This document shows positions 17,867-25,923 of a DNA stretch of 64,000 nucleotides, one piece after another. Position numbers and translations under genes: made by a program. Source of the DNA: Wenyingzhuangia sp. 2_MG-2023. Lineage in GTDB: Bacteria > Bacteroidota > Bacteroidia > Flavobacteriales > Flavobacteriaceae. The notes below the pieces were generated by a model. It saw only the letters and a list, made by a program, of their open reading frames with translations, did no database searches and was not told the DNA's origin. The DNA is taken from contig NZ_JAUOSB010000006.1 of NCBI RefSeq assembly GCF_030548295.1, positions 123,837-187,836 of the forward strand. The letters run 5' to 3'. How positions within the stretch are numbered: the first letter of the stretch is position 1; each line of letters begins with the position of its first letter.

Positions 17867-18901
17867 ATGAAAGCGACTTATAAAAAATACATTTTAGATT
17901 TTAAACAAGCTTCAGGAACTTCAAGAGGTGTTTTAAGAACCAAGGAAACCTATTTTATTATTCTTGAAAATAAAGGGAAATTGGGTTACGGAGAAACAGG
18001 CTTGTTTAGAGGTTTAAGTGCGGATGATAGGCCAGACTACGAAAAAAAACTGCAATGGACTTGCAACAATATCTCTTTAGGGTTAACGACTTTGTTAATA
18101 GAGTTGTTAGAATTTCCTTCTATCCAATTTGGACTGGAACAAGCGTTTTTGTCTTTGGAAAGTTCAACGGGATTTGATTTGTTTCCATCAGATTTTACAC
18201 AAGGAAAAGATACTATTGACATCAATGGATTGATTTGGATGGGGGAACCGTCTTTTATGGAAGAGCAGATAGTAGCTAAATTAGAGGCTGGTTTTAACAC
18301 CATTAAAATGAAAATTGGAGCCATAGATTTTGAGACAGAAATCAAATTACTAACTTCAATTCGTGAAAAGTACAGTTCAGAGCAAATAACTTTACGGGTA
18401 GATGCTAATGGAGCTTTTACTCCAGAAAATGCATTGGAAAAATTAGAGCGTTTGGCGGTTTTAGACATCCATTCCATAGAGCAACCAATACAACAAGGAC
18501 AAACAAAAGCGATGCAAGAATTGTGTGTAAAAACACCCGTTCCTATTGCTTTGGATGAAGAATTGATAGGTGTTTTTCAGTACGAGAAGAAACAACAATT
18601 ATTAGAAACTATTCAGCCACAATACATCATTTTAAAACCAAGTTTGGTTGGTGGAATTCATGGAAGTAATGAATGGATTGCATTGGCAAATCAACAAAAC
18701 ATTGCCTATTGGATTACTTCTGCTTTGGAGAGTAACATTGGGCTAAATGCAATTACACAATACACTTATACCTTAGATACAAATTTACCACAAGGTTTGG
18801 GAACAGGAAGTTTGTATACCAACAATATAGAAAGTCCTTTGGAGGTGGAAAAAGGCAAGATTCAATACAACACAAACAAAGAATGGAAAATAAATATTTA
18901 G
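17867..18901 (+). CDS. menC: o-succinylbenzoate synthase MenC
   Basis: This enolase-superfamily enzyme dehydrates SHCHC to o-succinylbenzoate in menaquinone synthesis. The 344-residue protein has the capping domain and a TIM barrel with the expected catalytic set: KMK motif Lys147/Lys149, metal ligands Asp179 (RVDANGAFT), Glu205 (IEQPI) and Asp230 (LDEEL), and Lys257 (ILKPSL). SALESNIGLNAI near the C-terminus is also a family motif. Dipeptide epimerases share the fold, but the flavobacterial MenC N-terminus and the nearby menA support MenC. The last 19 bases overlap the CPBP-protease gene. The start codon sits just behind a hairpin with no obvious ribosome-binding site. Confidence 0.92.
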   Translation: MKATYKKYILDFKQASGTSRGVLRTKETYFIILENKGKLGYGETGLFRGLSADDRPDYEKKLQWTCNNISLGLTTLLIELLEFPSIQFGLEQAFLSLESSTGFDLFPSDFTQGKDTIDINGLIWMGEPSFMEEQIVAKLEAGFNTIKMKIGAIDFETEIKLLTSIREKYSSEQITLRVDANGAFTPENALEKLERLAVLDIHSIEQPIQQGQTKAMQELCVKTPVPIALDEELIGVFQYEKKQQLLETIQPQYIILKPSLVGGIHGSNEWIALANQQNIAYWITSALESNIGLNAITQYTYTLDTNLPQGLGTGSLYTNNIESPLEVEKGKIQYNTNKEWKINI

Positions 18902-19797
18902 CTCAAGCAGAAAAAGGGAAAGTTCAGTTTTGGAGATACATTCTAGGGATTTTCTTTGTTGTTTTAGGATGTGGACTTTTTTCTGCTCCTTACAATTTGG
19001 CTGTTCTAAAACAAGTGGAAGAAGGTGTTGCAGATGCTTCAAGAATAGATGATTTTAATTATTTAATGACCTTGTTTGACAGCAATCTTACATTGATTTA
19101 TATAATATTGCCTTTTGTGGGTGGTTTGTTCAGCTTGTATTTTGTAATAAAAAAAGTTCATCAATTAAAATGGTTGCATTTTACGACGAGTAGATCTAAA
19201 ATAGATTATAAAAGAGTTTTGTTTTCATTTTTATTGTGGGGAGGAGTCAATGCTTTTTTAATTTTATTGAATGTGATTTTAAATCCAGAGGAGACGGTTT
19301 GGAATTTTGACATTCAAAAATTTGCCTTACTTTTTGTGATAGCAATTGTAATGATTCCCATTCAAACTAGTTTTGAAGAATATTTATTTAGAGGTTATTT
19401 AATGCAAGGCTTTGGTGCCATAACCAAAACAAAATGGTTTCCTTTTGTAATTACCTCCATTGCTTTTGGGTTGATGCATTTGACAAATCCAGAAGTAAAT
19501 AAATTAGGGAATGGAATTATGGTGTTTTACATTGGAACAGGTTTTTTATTAGGTTTGATGACATTGATGGATGAAGGAATGGAATTGTCTTTGGGGTTTC
19601 ATGCGGGGAATAATTTAATTACTGCTTTGTTAGTTACCACAGATTGGACTGCTTTTCAGACCCATGCTATTTTTAAAGATTTTTCAGAACCTAATTTGAC
19701 GATGCAATTGTTGTCAATGGCTATTTTGTACCCAATACTGATTTATATTTTGGCCAAAAAATACCAATGGAAAAATTGGAAAGAAAAGTTAATTTAG
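18883..19797 (+). CDS. CPBP-family intramembrane metalloprotease
   Basis: The 304-residue integral membrane protein belongs to the CAAX protease/bacteriocin-processing (Abi, CPBP) family. The three family motifs are visible: FEEYLFRGYLMQGFG (Glu-Glu and Arg), FGLMHLTNP (catalytic-site His) and GFHAGNN (His). Eight or so hydrophobic helices surround them. Bacterial members are implicated in peptide processing or self-immunity, but no substrate is known here. Its start overlaps the end of menC by 19 bases, indicating translational coupling. The pairing of menC with a CPBP gene looks like an inherited flavobacterial arrangement rather than a specific pathway link. Confidence 0.88.
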   Translation: MENKYLAQAEKGKVQFWRYILGIFFVVLGCGLFSAPYNLAVLKQVEEGVADASRIDDFNYLMTLFDSNLTLIYIILPFVGGLFSLYFVIKKVHQLKWLHFTTSRSKIDYKRVLFSFLLWGGVNAFLILLNVILNPEETVWNFDIQKFALLFVIAIVMIPIQTSFEEYLFRGYLMQGFGAITKTKWFPFVITSIAFGLMHLTNPEVNKLGNGIMVFYIGTGFLLGLMTLMDEGMELSLGFHAGNNLITALLVTTDWTAFQTHAIFKDFSEPNLTMQLLSMAILYPILIYILAKKYQWKNWKEKLI

Positions 19798-19845
19798 AAA
19801 ATATAAGAAATTAGAGTGTTTTTAGAATCAATCAAGTTAGAGTTT

Positions 19846-20421
19846 ATGAATCAAGATTATTTTGCACACGAAACAGCAGTTGTAGATATAGGAGCTAAAA
19901 TTGGAAAAGGAACCAAAATTTGGCATTTCTCTCATATCATGCCCAATGCAATTATAGGAGAAAGATGCAATATAGGGCAAAATGTAGTGGTTTCTCCATC
20001 GGTTATTCTAGGTGAAAATGTAAAGGTGCAGAACAATGTTTCTATCTACACAGGGGTAATTTGCGAAGATGACGTTTTTTTAGGACCTTCTATGGTGTTT
20101 ACCAATGTAATCAACCCTCGTAGTGCTGTCATTCGTAAAGATGAATACAAATCAACATTGGTGAAAAAAGGAGCGAGTATAGGAGCTAATGCAACGATTG
20201 TTTGTGGAAATACTATTGGAGCTTATGCTATGGTTGGTGCAGGAGCAGTGGTAACTAAAGAAGTGCTTCCTTATGCTTTGGTGGTAGGAAATCCTTCTAA
20301 ACAAATTGGTTGGGTAAGTGAATATGGACATCGTTTGGAATTTGATGAAAATGGTGTTGCTACTTGTCCTGAAACAGCTCAGAAATATCACTTGCAAAAT
20401 AATTATGTAATACAATTGTAA
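19846..20421 (+). CDS. left-handed beta-helix (hexapeptide) N-acetyltransferase, WlbB/WbpD-like
   Basis: This is a LbH acyltransferase of about 191 residues built from hexapeptide repeats, for example VVDIGAKIGKGTKI, IIGERCNIGQNVVVS and VILGENVKVQNNVSI. It also has the motif VFTNVINPRSAVIRKDEY and a C-terminal AYAMVGAGAVVTKEV. These match UDP-2-acetamido-3-amino-glucuronate N-acetyltransferases that build O-antigen or other surface sugars. I chose ATG 19846 because MNQDYFAHETAVVDIG is the family N-terminus; a GTG at 19816 would add ten unrelated residues. No other surface-sugar gene is nearby, so the substrate is uncertain. The next gene starts two bases after the stop. Confidence 0.85.
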   Translation: MNQDYFAHETAVVDIGAKIGKGTKIWHFSHIMPNAIIGERCNIGQNVVVSPSVILGENVKVQNNVSIYTGVICEDDVFLGPSMVFTNVINPRSAVIRKDEYKSTLVKKGASIGANATIVCGNTIGAYAMVGAGAVVTKEVLPYALVVGNPSKQIGWVSEYGHRLEFDENGVATCPETAQKYHLQNNYVIQL

Positions 20422-20422
20422 T

Positions 20423-20938
20423 ATGAAAATATCAGATTTAAAAAACATGCCAGAGTTTTACGATAGATACATCAATTTAGCACCTGAAAATTTATCTGTA
20501 ATTGATGGATTGATACAAACTTTTACGGTTTTAGAAGAAATTAGAAACGAGTTGATACAACATCAAGATTACCAATACGAGCCTAACAAATGGACTCCTA
20601 AAGAAATGGTACAGCATATTATAGACAACGAAAGAATCATGTCTTATAGAGCGTTGGCATTGGCACGGGGTGAGCAAAAAAACTTACCGGGTTACGAACA
20701 TAATGAGTATGTAGTCAATAGCTTTGCCAATCGACGAAGCATGAATAGCTTGTTAGAAGAGTTTGCAGCGGTCAGAAAATCTACGGTGTTATTATTTCAT
20801 TCTTTAGAAAAAGAAACTTTGCTGAATTCAGGGTTGTGTTCTGAAATTGCAATGACACCTTTGGCTTTGGGCTTGGTTTGTATAGGTCATGTAGAGCACC
20901 ATATAAATATTTTAAAAGAACGTTATTTTACAAAATAG
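20423..20938 (+). CDS. DinB-superfamily protein
   Basis: The 171-residue four-helix-bundle protein belongs to the DinB/YfiT-like family. Three histidines expected to bind a divalent metal are visible: one in KEMVQHIIDNE (about residue 66) and two in CIGHVEHHINILKERY near the C-terminus. Bacterial members often act as thiol-dependent transferases or are of unknown function. It starts two bases after the acetyltransferase stop, so the two are probably coupled, and it is closed by a strong bidirectional terminator shared with era. Confidence 0.82.
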   Translation: MKISDLKNMPEFYDRYINLAPENLSVIDGLIQTFTVLEEIRNELIQHQDYQYEPNKWTPKEMVQHIIDNERIMSYRALALARGEQKNLPGYEHNEYVVNSFANRRSMNSLLEEFAAVRKSTVLLFHSLEKETLLNSGLCSEIAMTPLALGLVCIGHVEHHINILKERYFTK

Positions 20939-20967
20939 AAAAAGCAACTCTATAGAGTTGCTTTTTT
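20939..20967. terminator. bidirectional intrinsic terminator
   Basis: AAAAAGCAACTC pairs perfectly with GAGTTGCTTTTT around a small loop, with A and T runs on each side. It separates the convergent DinB and era genes. Confidence 0.9.
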
Positions 20968-20968
20968 G

Positions 20969-21850
20969 TTAGTCTTTATAACCAAAACGTTTTAGTTGTC
21001 GGTCATTAGATCTCCAGTTTTTATTGACTTTTACATAAAGATCTAAGAATATTTTTTTGTCAAAAAAGATTTCCAAATCTTTTCTAGCCATCATTCCTGT
21101 TTTTTTCAACATAGATCCTTTGTGCCCAATAATAATTCCTTTTTGTGTTTCTCTTTCTACCATAATGATAGAACGAATACGGATAATATCGTCTTCTTCA
21201 TAAAACTCTTCAGTCTCTATTTCTACAGCGTAAGGAATTTCTTTTTTGTAGTTTAATAATATTTTCTCACGAATTGCTTCGTTTACAAAAAATCGCTCGG
21301 GCTTGTCAGTCAGTTGATCTTTTGGATAGAATGCAGGAGATTCAGGCAGCAATTCTTTGATTTTATCAAACACGGGTTCGATGTTGAATTTTTCCAAAGC
21401 AGAAATCAAATAAATATTTGCATTGGGAACTTTTTCGTGCCAATATGCTACTTTCTCCTCTATTTGTTCTTGTGTAGAAGTATCAATTTTATTGATCAAA
21501 AGCATTACAGGAACCTTAGAGCTTTTTATTTTTTCAAAAAAAGCTTCGTCCTTCAATTCTTTTTCACCAATCTCAACCATATATATCAATACATCAGCAT
21601 CGTCAAAAGCAGATTTTACAAAATCCATCATAGAAGCTTGCATCTCATATGCAGGTTTTATAATCCCTGGAGTATCAGAAAACATGATTTGATAGTCATC
21701 ACCATTCACAATTCCTAGAATTCTATGTCTAGTGGTTTGTGCTTTACTAGTGATGATGGATAATTTTTCGCCAACAAAGGCATTCATCAAAGTCGATTTC
21801 CCTACGTTGGGGTTTCCGATGATATTTACAAAGCCTGCTTTATGTGTCAT
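20969..21850 (-). CDS. era: ribosome-assembly GTPase Era
   Basis: Era is an essential GTPase that binds 16S rRNA during 30S maturation. The G motifs are clear: GNPNVGKST (G1), DTPG (G3) and NKID (G4). The C-terminal KH domain carries IIGHKGSMLKKTG, followed by the conserved FLDLYVKV strand. I place the start at 21850 (MTHKAGFVNIIG), which is the family N-terminus. A longer frame to 21880 would begin upstream of a perfect -7 promoter element at 21868-21875, which argues against it. The resulting length, about 293 residues, is usual for Era. Confidence 0.95.
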   Translation of the reverse strand: MTHKAGFVNIIGNPNVGKSTLMNAFVGEKLSIITSKAQTTRHRILGIVNGDDYQIMFSDTPGIIKPAYEMQASMMDFVKSAFDDADVLIYMVEIGEKELKDEAFFEKIKSSKVPVMLLINKIDTSTQEQIEEKVAYWHEKVPNANIYLISALEKFNIEPVFDKIKELLPESPAFYPKDQLTDKPERFFVNEAIREKILLNYKKEIPYAVEIETEEFYEEDDIIRIRSIIMVERETQKGIIIGHKGSMLKKTGMMARKDLEIFFDKKIFLDLYVKVNKNWRSNDRQLKRFGYKD

Positions 21851-21867
21851 GTGTACTAATTGATTTG

Positions 21868-21875
21868 CAAAGTTA
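21868..21875 (-). promoter_or_regulatory. candidate era promoter (-7 element)
   Basis: On the minus strand TAACTTTG matches TAnnTTTG perfectly, 17 bases before the chosen era ATG, giving a very short leader. No convincing -33 element was found at the usual spacing. Confidence 0.5.
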
Positions 21876-21959
21876 ATCAAACCAATATAAAGAATGAAGA
21901 TGTTGATGAGAAAGAATTGTATTGCTCTTTTTTAGAGAGTGTTTTCTTAAAACAATTTG

Positions 21960-21967
21960 TAAATTTG
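21960..21967 (+). promoter_or_regulatory. candidate rhodanese promoter (-7 element)
   Basis: TAAATTTG matches TAnnTTTG, 24 bases before the ATG at 21992. The -33 region is weak. Confidence 0.45.
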
Positions 21968-21991
21968 TAGGTATAAATTAAATTTTAGATC

Positions 21992-22282
21992 ATGAGCCAA
22001 TTCGACAATGAAAAAATTCAAGAATATTTAAAAAACGGAGCTGTAGTATTAGACGTTAGGACTGATGAAGAATATGCTGCTGGACATGTTGAAGGTTCTG
22101 AGCATATTGTTTTGCAAACTTTACCAGGAAAGGTAGAGGTCGTAAAAGCTTACGCAAAACCAGTTATAGCTGTGTGTAGAAGTGGAGCTAGAAGCCAACA
22201 AGCTACAGACTTTTTAAAACAACAAGGTGTAGACATTATGAATGGTGGGCCTTGGGAAAATGTAGATCAATACATAGGATAA
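21992..22282 (+). CDS. single-domain rhodanese-like sulfurtransferase
   Basis: The 96-residue protein is one rhodanese domain without a signal peptide, so it should be cytoplasmic. The active-site loop is CRSGARS with catalytic Cys62, and the family motifs VLDVRTDEEYAAGHVEGSEHI and GGPWENV flank it. GlpE/PspE-like single-domain rhodaneses move sulfane sulfur from thiosulfate or persulfides to thiol acceptors; the acceptor is unknown. The gene is monocistronic, with its own -7 element and a strong terminator. Confidence 0.9.
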   Translation: MSQFDNEKIQEYLKNGAVVLDVRTDEEYAAGHVEGSEHIVLQTLPGKVEVVKAYAKPVIAVCRSGARSQQATDFLKQQGVDIMNGGPWENVDQYIG

Positions 22283-22303
22283 ACAAAATTCTGAATGCAA
22301 AAT

Positions 22304-22337
22304 AAAAGCTCTTTGAACCAAATCAAAGAGCTTTTTT
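22304..22337. terminator. bidirectional intrinsic terminator
   Basis: AAAAGCTCTTTG pairs with CAAAGAGCTTTT around an eight-base loop, with a T-run on the + side. It also faces the end of the convergent small gene at 22356. Confidence 0.88.
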
Positions 22338-22355
22338 GAATATAAAACTAACTGA

Positions 22356-22655
22356 TTACTCTCTCCAAGGCTTGTAGTTTTTAGCTGCAGGACCCTGTAG
22401 TTCATTTCTTTTGTAATTAGATGCTAATACAAGTTTTTTTGTTGTTACGTTTTTGCCTTTTTTCCAAGGTTTGTAATTTTTAACCTCTTTACTTCTTAAT
22501 GCAGATTTGTCTACAGAGTATACTTCTACAGTTGCTGCAACTTTGTGTTGCCAAGGTTTGTAATTTTTGGCTTCAGGACCTTTTAGTTCGTTTTTCTTTT
22601 GAGCGTTTGCAGTACCCATTGCCATAATTGCTAAAATCAAAATAAAATTCTTCAT
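22356..22655 (-). CDS. small secreted protein with three KNYKPW repeats
   Basis: The 99-residue protein starts with a clear signal peptide (MKNFILILAIMAMGTANAQ, cut near residue 19). The mature part consists of three degenerate units each ending in KNYKPW: GPEAKNYKPW (about residues 26-35), SKEVKNYKPW (about 55-64) and GPAAKNYKPW (about 88-97). The first and third units share the longer form KNEL-x-GP. It is lysine-rich and strongly basic, with no cysteine. I do not recognise the family. The signal peptide, repeats and separate terminators support a real expressed gene, probably a periplasmic or secreted peptide. Confidence 0.7.
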   Translation of the reverse strand: MKNFILILAIMAMGTANAQKKNELKGPEAKNYKPWQHKVAATVEVYSVDKSALRSKEVKNYKPWKKGKNVTTKKLVLASNYKRNELQGPAAKNYKPWRE

Positions 22656-22724
22656 AATTGCACTACTTTTTTAACGTTTTTACATGTATAAAATTACGTT
22701 CAAATAGTGTGCGAGTAAATATGA

Positions 22725-22765
22725 GAAAAAAGGTATTTTAGAATACGTGTTACTACGTATTTTCT
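22725..22765 (-). terminator. intrinsic terminator of the two-component operon
   Basis: Read on the minus strand, AGAAAATACGT pairs with ACGTATTCT around a six-base loop, followed after a short spacer by six T. It overlaps the last bases of the response-regulator gene. Confidence 0.45.
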
Positions 22766-23396
22766 AAATAATGTTTAAAGAACTTGCTTTGTTTATGAGT
22801 TCTACCGTGTTCTTAACTTCTAGTTTTTTCAACATATTAGACCTATGTGTTTCTACGGTTCGGGTACTGATGTAAAACTTGGTGGCAATTTCTTTTGTGG
22901 TCAATCCTTGCGCTAACAATTCTAGAATTTCAGATTCCTTTTTGGTTAATTTTTTAATGCTATTTACTTCTGCCATGCTATCTATCATCTTTTTAGATAG
23001 TTCTTGGTTGTAGTATTTAGCTCCATTATGCACTTGTTTTATAGCGTTTAATACTTCGTCTTCGTCAGTGTTTTTTAGCAAATATCCATGAGCTCCATAT
23101 TGTGCACATCTAGCAATGTAATTTCCATCGTCGTGCATAGAAATGGCAATAGCTTTGATTTTTTTATATTTTTTGCTCAATATTTTAAGGGCTTCAAATC
23201 CGTTCATATTAGGCATGGATAAATCCAGTAAAATGATATCAGGAAGTGTTTTTAGAGTTTTTAGAGCATCAAACAAAGCAATTCCATCTTCTACATTTGT
23301 CAGTACATTTAAAAAGGGATGTTTGTTTAATAAAGAGGTCAAGCCATCTCTAAACAATTGATGGTCATCTGCTACAATAATATTAATTTTGTTCAT
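22764..23396 (-). CDS. NarL/FixJ-type response regulator
   Basis: The 210-residue two-domain regulator has a receiver domain (residues about 3-120) with acidic pocket Asp10/Asp11, phospho-acceptor Asp58 in ILLDLSMPN and Lys104-type switch region YLLKNTDED. A LuxR-type helix-turn-helix follows (about 145-205) with LTKKESEILELLAQGLTTKE and the recognition helix STRTVETHRSNML. Its start overlaps the end of the histidine kinase gene by 14 bases, so the two form a cognate pair. The targets are unknown, and no obvious target gene is adjacent. Confidence 0.92.
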   Translation of the reverse strand: MNKINIIVADDHQLFRDGLTSLLNKHPFLNVLTNVEDGIALFDALKTLKTLPDIILLDLSMPNMNGFEALKILSKKYKKIKAIAISMHDDGNYIARCAQYGAHGYLLKNTDEDEVLNAIKQVHNGAKYYNQELSKKMIDSMAEVNSIKKLTKKESEILELLAQGLTTKEIATKFYISTRTVETHRSNMLKKLEVKNTVELINKASSLNII

Positions 23397-25056
23397 CTGT
23401 CAAAGGGATTTCTATTTCAACGGTTGAATCGTGTTTTTGTGAATCAAAAGTAATCAAGCCGTTAAAAATTTCTACACGTTCTCTTATGTTGGTCAGTCCT
23501 GAACCAAGTTTTACGGTTTCTGGATTGTAACCAATTCCGTCGTCAAAATAAAAAATTGAAAGGTAATCGTCAAACTCTGTAATGGAAATTCTTATTTTTT
23601 CTGCCTGTGCGTATTTTACTGTATTGTTGATTAATTCTTGACAAATTCTAAAAATAGAAATACCAATATTGGTGTTAATTTTAGACTTCTTTTCTTTGAT
23701 GGAATTGTTAAAGTCAATGTCAATATTGGTTGTATTGTGGATGAGTTTTACAAAAGTTTTCAATGTTTCTCCCACACCAAAATCAATCAAAGAAGGTGGC
23801 ATAAGTGCATACGTCATTCTTCTAATTTCTGCAATCGTATGATCTATGATTGCTTTCATTTCGTTTTTCTGTTTTACGTCAATATTCATGTTTTCAACAA
23901 AAAAACGAATGCTCGTAAGAAGTGGACCTATACCGTCGTGTAATTCTTGAGCCAATCTTTTTCTTTCGGATTCTTGACCTTCGATTAAAATCCTCTTTTT
24001 ATTGATGTTTATTTGCGTGATTTTATGTTGATATTCCGTCAATTTGTCTCTCATTTTTAGCAATGAATTTCCTAGAACATCTGCTTTTGTATTAGGGTGG
24101 TAGTCGGTGCTAAGGTTCATTTCTCCAATTTCATGCGAAAAATTGACTGCTCGGATCAAAGAATTTTTTAGGGATTTTAATGCGCTTAAAATATCATTAA
24201 TTTCTTTAAAGTGTGTGTTTGGGGTAATGTCAATATTGTAATTACCCTCTGCCATATCTAAAATTTGTGAAGTCATTTTGTTCAGTGGTTTGGTAACAAA
24301 TTGTGTAAAATAAATTCCAGAAATTAGAGCTATGATAAAAATAGAGCAGGCAATCATAGACAATTTTGTTTTCATTGTTTTTAGAGGAATCATAACCTCT
24401 TCAACATCCATTTCAGACAAAATAGCCCAATGAATATGGGAAACTTTTATATGATGGTAAGAGCTGTAGACATCAACGTTTCTGTAATCTCTGTATATAC
24501 CATTGTCAAAAATTTGGTGAAACGCATTCTCAACACTTTTAGTCTTCGCAGATATTTGATAAGGTTGTTTGTTAGAAAAAAATCGGGAAGCAGATCTTAG
24601 TCGATAGTCTTTTCCTACCAAATAAGTTTCTCCGCTTTCTCCCATTCCGGTACGTTCTAATAAAATTTGCTGAATAAAATCGTCAGACAACGTTTTGATA
24701 CTTTGTATTTTATCGCCTTTTATTTTGATCATTCCAATCAACAAAGTACCTTCTTCAGAAATAGGAGTAAAGTCGTAAATACCAGATTCATGAATTTGAT
24801 AAGGAAGCTTTTTTAAGTTTTTCAAATCAAAATCAATTCCATCATCAATAGACTCGTCACGATTAAAATGTTTCCATTCAATGTCTAAATATTTTTCTAT
24901 TTGAACTCTCTTTAAGCGCTCAATAGAACTTAGTTGAGACAATACTTTTTGATCTAATGTTTGTTCAAACTGATTGTAAAACAATACAGATAGAGAAATT
25001 ACAACAATAAAAAGTAACGAATTGATGATTAAAATAATCCAGCTTCTGATATTCAT
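23383..25056 (-). CDS. membrane sensor histidine kinase (HisKA_3, NarX-like)
   Basis: The 557-residue kinase has two membrane helices (about residues 8-28 and 231-250) enclosing a periplasmic sensor of about 200 residues that resembles a Cache domain, with motif GESGETYLVGKDYRLRSASR. A HAMP linker follows (about 250-300), then a HisKA_3 dimerisation domain with phospho-accepting His373 in ERKRLAQELHDGIGPLL. The HATPase_c domain carries ELINNTVKYA (N box) and DDGIGYNPE (G1) and ends with GSGLTNIRERVE. The Cache-like sensor suggests a small extracytoplasmic ligand. It precedes and overlaps the response regulator gene by 14 bases. Confidence 0.9.
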   Translation of the reverse strand: MNIRSWIILIINSLLFIVVISLSVLFYNQFEQTLDQKVLSQLSSIERLKRVQIEKYLDIEWKHFNRDESIDDGIDFDLKNLKKLPYQIHESGIYDFTPISEEGTLLIGMIKIKGDKIQSIKTLSDDFIQQILLERTGMGESGETYLVGKDYRLRSASRFFSNKQPYQISAKTKSVENAFHQIFDNGIYRDYRNVDVYSSYHHIKVSHIHWAILSEMDVEEVMIPLKTMKTKLSMIACSIFIIALISGIYFTQFVTKPLNKMTSQILDMAEGNYNIDITPNTHFKEINDILSALKSLKNSLIRAVNFSHEIGEMNLSTDYHPNTKADVLGNSLLKMRDKLTEYQHKITQININKKRILIEGQESERKRLAQELHDGIGPLLTSIRFFVENMNIDVKQKNEMKAIIDHTIAEIRRMTYALMPPSLIDFGVGETLKTFVKLIHNTTNIDIDFNNSIKEKKSKINTNIGISIFRICQELINNTVKYAQAEKIRISITEFDDYLSIFYFDDGIGYNPETVKLGSGLTNIRERVEIFNGLITFDSQKHDSTVEIEIPLTDEQN

Positions 25057-25118
25057 TTTTAAGTATAAATTGATTAGAAAAGATACTAAATTAAAAAGAG
25101 AAAAGAGGAAAAATGTGT

Positions 25119-25916
25119 TTACCAGCCACCGCTAGCTCCACCACCACCAAAGCCTCCGCCTCCAAAGCTTCCGCCACCTGAAAATCCGCCACCGCTACCA
25201 AAACCACCAGATGAACCACCTCCGTAACCTCTGTTGCTTCCTAAACTGCTAAGCAGTATAGCGGTAAAAATATCAGATGAATCTAGACCTCTACGTTTGT
25301 TACCTCCTTTTCCATTGCCAGAATTGTTTTTTCTATTCATGAAAAAGATAACAAGTGCAACAATAAGAATTATAATAAAAATATTACCTTTTCCTTCGGT
25401 ACTTTTTTTAGGATCTTCTTTATACTCACCAGCTAAAATTTGAATAATGCGTTCAGTAGCTTGATTCAATCCTTGATAATACTGTAATTGTTTAAAATTG
25501 GGTGTGATGATATCGTCAATAATCTGTTTGCTTAAATAGTCTGTAAGTAAATGTTCTACACCATAACCTGTAGCTATTTTTATTTTTCGATCATTCTTAG
25601 AAATCAAAATAAAAACACCATTGTCTTTTCCTTTTTGCCCAACTCCCCATTCGTGTGCTTTTTCAGTAGCCAGCATAGAAATATCGTTTCCATTCAAACT
25701 TTCAATTGTAGCAATTACTATTTGGGTAGAAGTAGTGTCTTTATAGCGTATCAGTTTCTGAGACAATTCATTAACTTCTTGTCTAGAAAGCATATTGGCA
25801 TAATCATAAACTCCTTTGTATTGTGTTTCTTTTTTACTCAAAGGATCTTGAGCATGCGCAAATATTGTTGAAAAAAAAGCCAGTCCTAAGACTAGCTTTG
25901 TGATGTGTTGTATCAT
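25119..25916 (-). CDS. TPM-domain membrane protein with glycine-rich tail
   Basis: The protein has a signal peptide (MIQHITKLVLGLAFFSTIFAHAQ), a periplasmic TPM domain (about residues 35-165) with YDYANMLSR, STQIVIATIESLNG, NGVFILISKNDRKIKIATG and GYGVEHLLTD, then one membrane helix (FIIILIVALVIFFM). The C-terminus is low-complexity, rich in glycine and serine (GGGFGGGGASGGW). This is the TPM (YgcG-type) architecture; such proteins have been linked to phosphatase-like or photosystem-assembly roles elsewhere, with no firm role in Bacteroidota. I start at 25916, because a start at 25937 would overlap the Bax-inhibitor gene and put charged residues before the signal peptide. It belongs to the lemA cluster. 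Confidence 0.85.
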   Translation of the reverse strand: MIQHITKLVLGLAFFSTIFAHAQDPLSKKETQYKGVYDYANMLSRQEVNELSQKLIRYKDTTSTQIVIATIESLNGNDISMLATEKAHEWGVGQKGKDNGVFILISKNDRKIKIATGYGVEHLLTDYLSKQIIDDIITPNFKQLQYYQGLNQATERIIQILAGEYKEDPKKSTEGKGNIFIIILIVALVIFFMNRKNNSGNGKGGNKRRGLDSSDIFTAILLSSLGSNRGYGGGSSGGFGSGGGFSGGGSFGGGGFGGGGASGGW

Positions 25917-25923
25917 ATTAATT

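Noticed and set aside
19816..19845. GTG start adding ten residues to the hexapeptide acetyltransferase
   Set aside because: The family N-terminus begins at ATG 19846; the added residues are unlike relatives.
21851..21880. Upstream start for era
   Set aside because: It lies at or before a perfect -7 promoter element, and the family starts at MTHKAGF.
25125..25230. Short GC-rich triplet repeats as a possible DNA repeat element
   Set aside because: They are simply the codons of the glycine-rich tail of the TPM protein.
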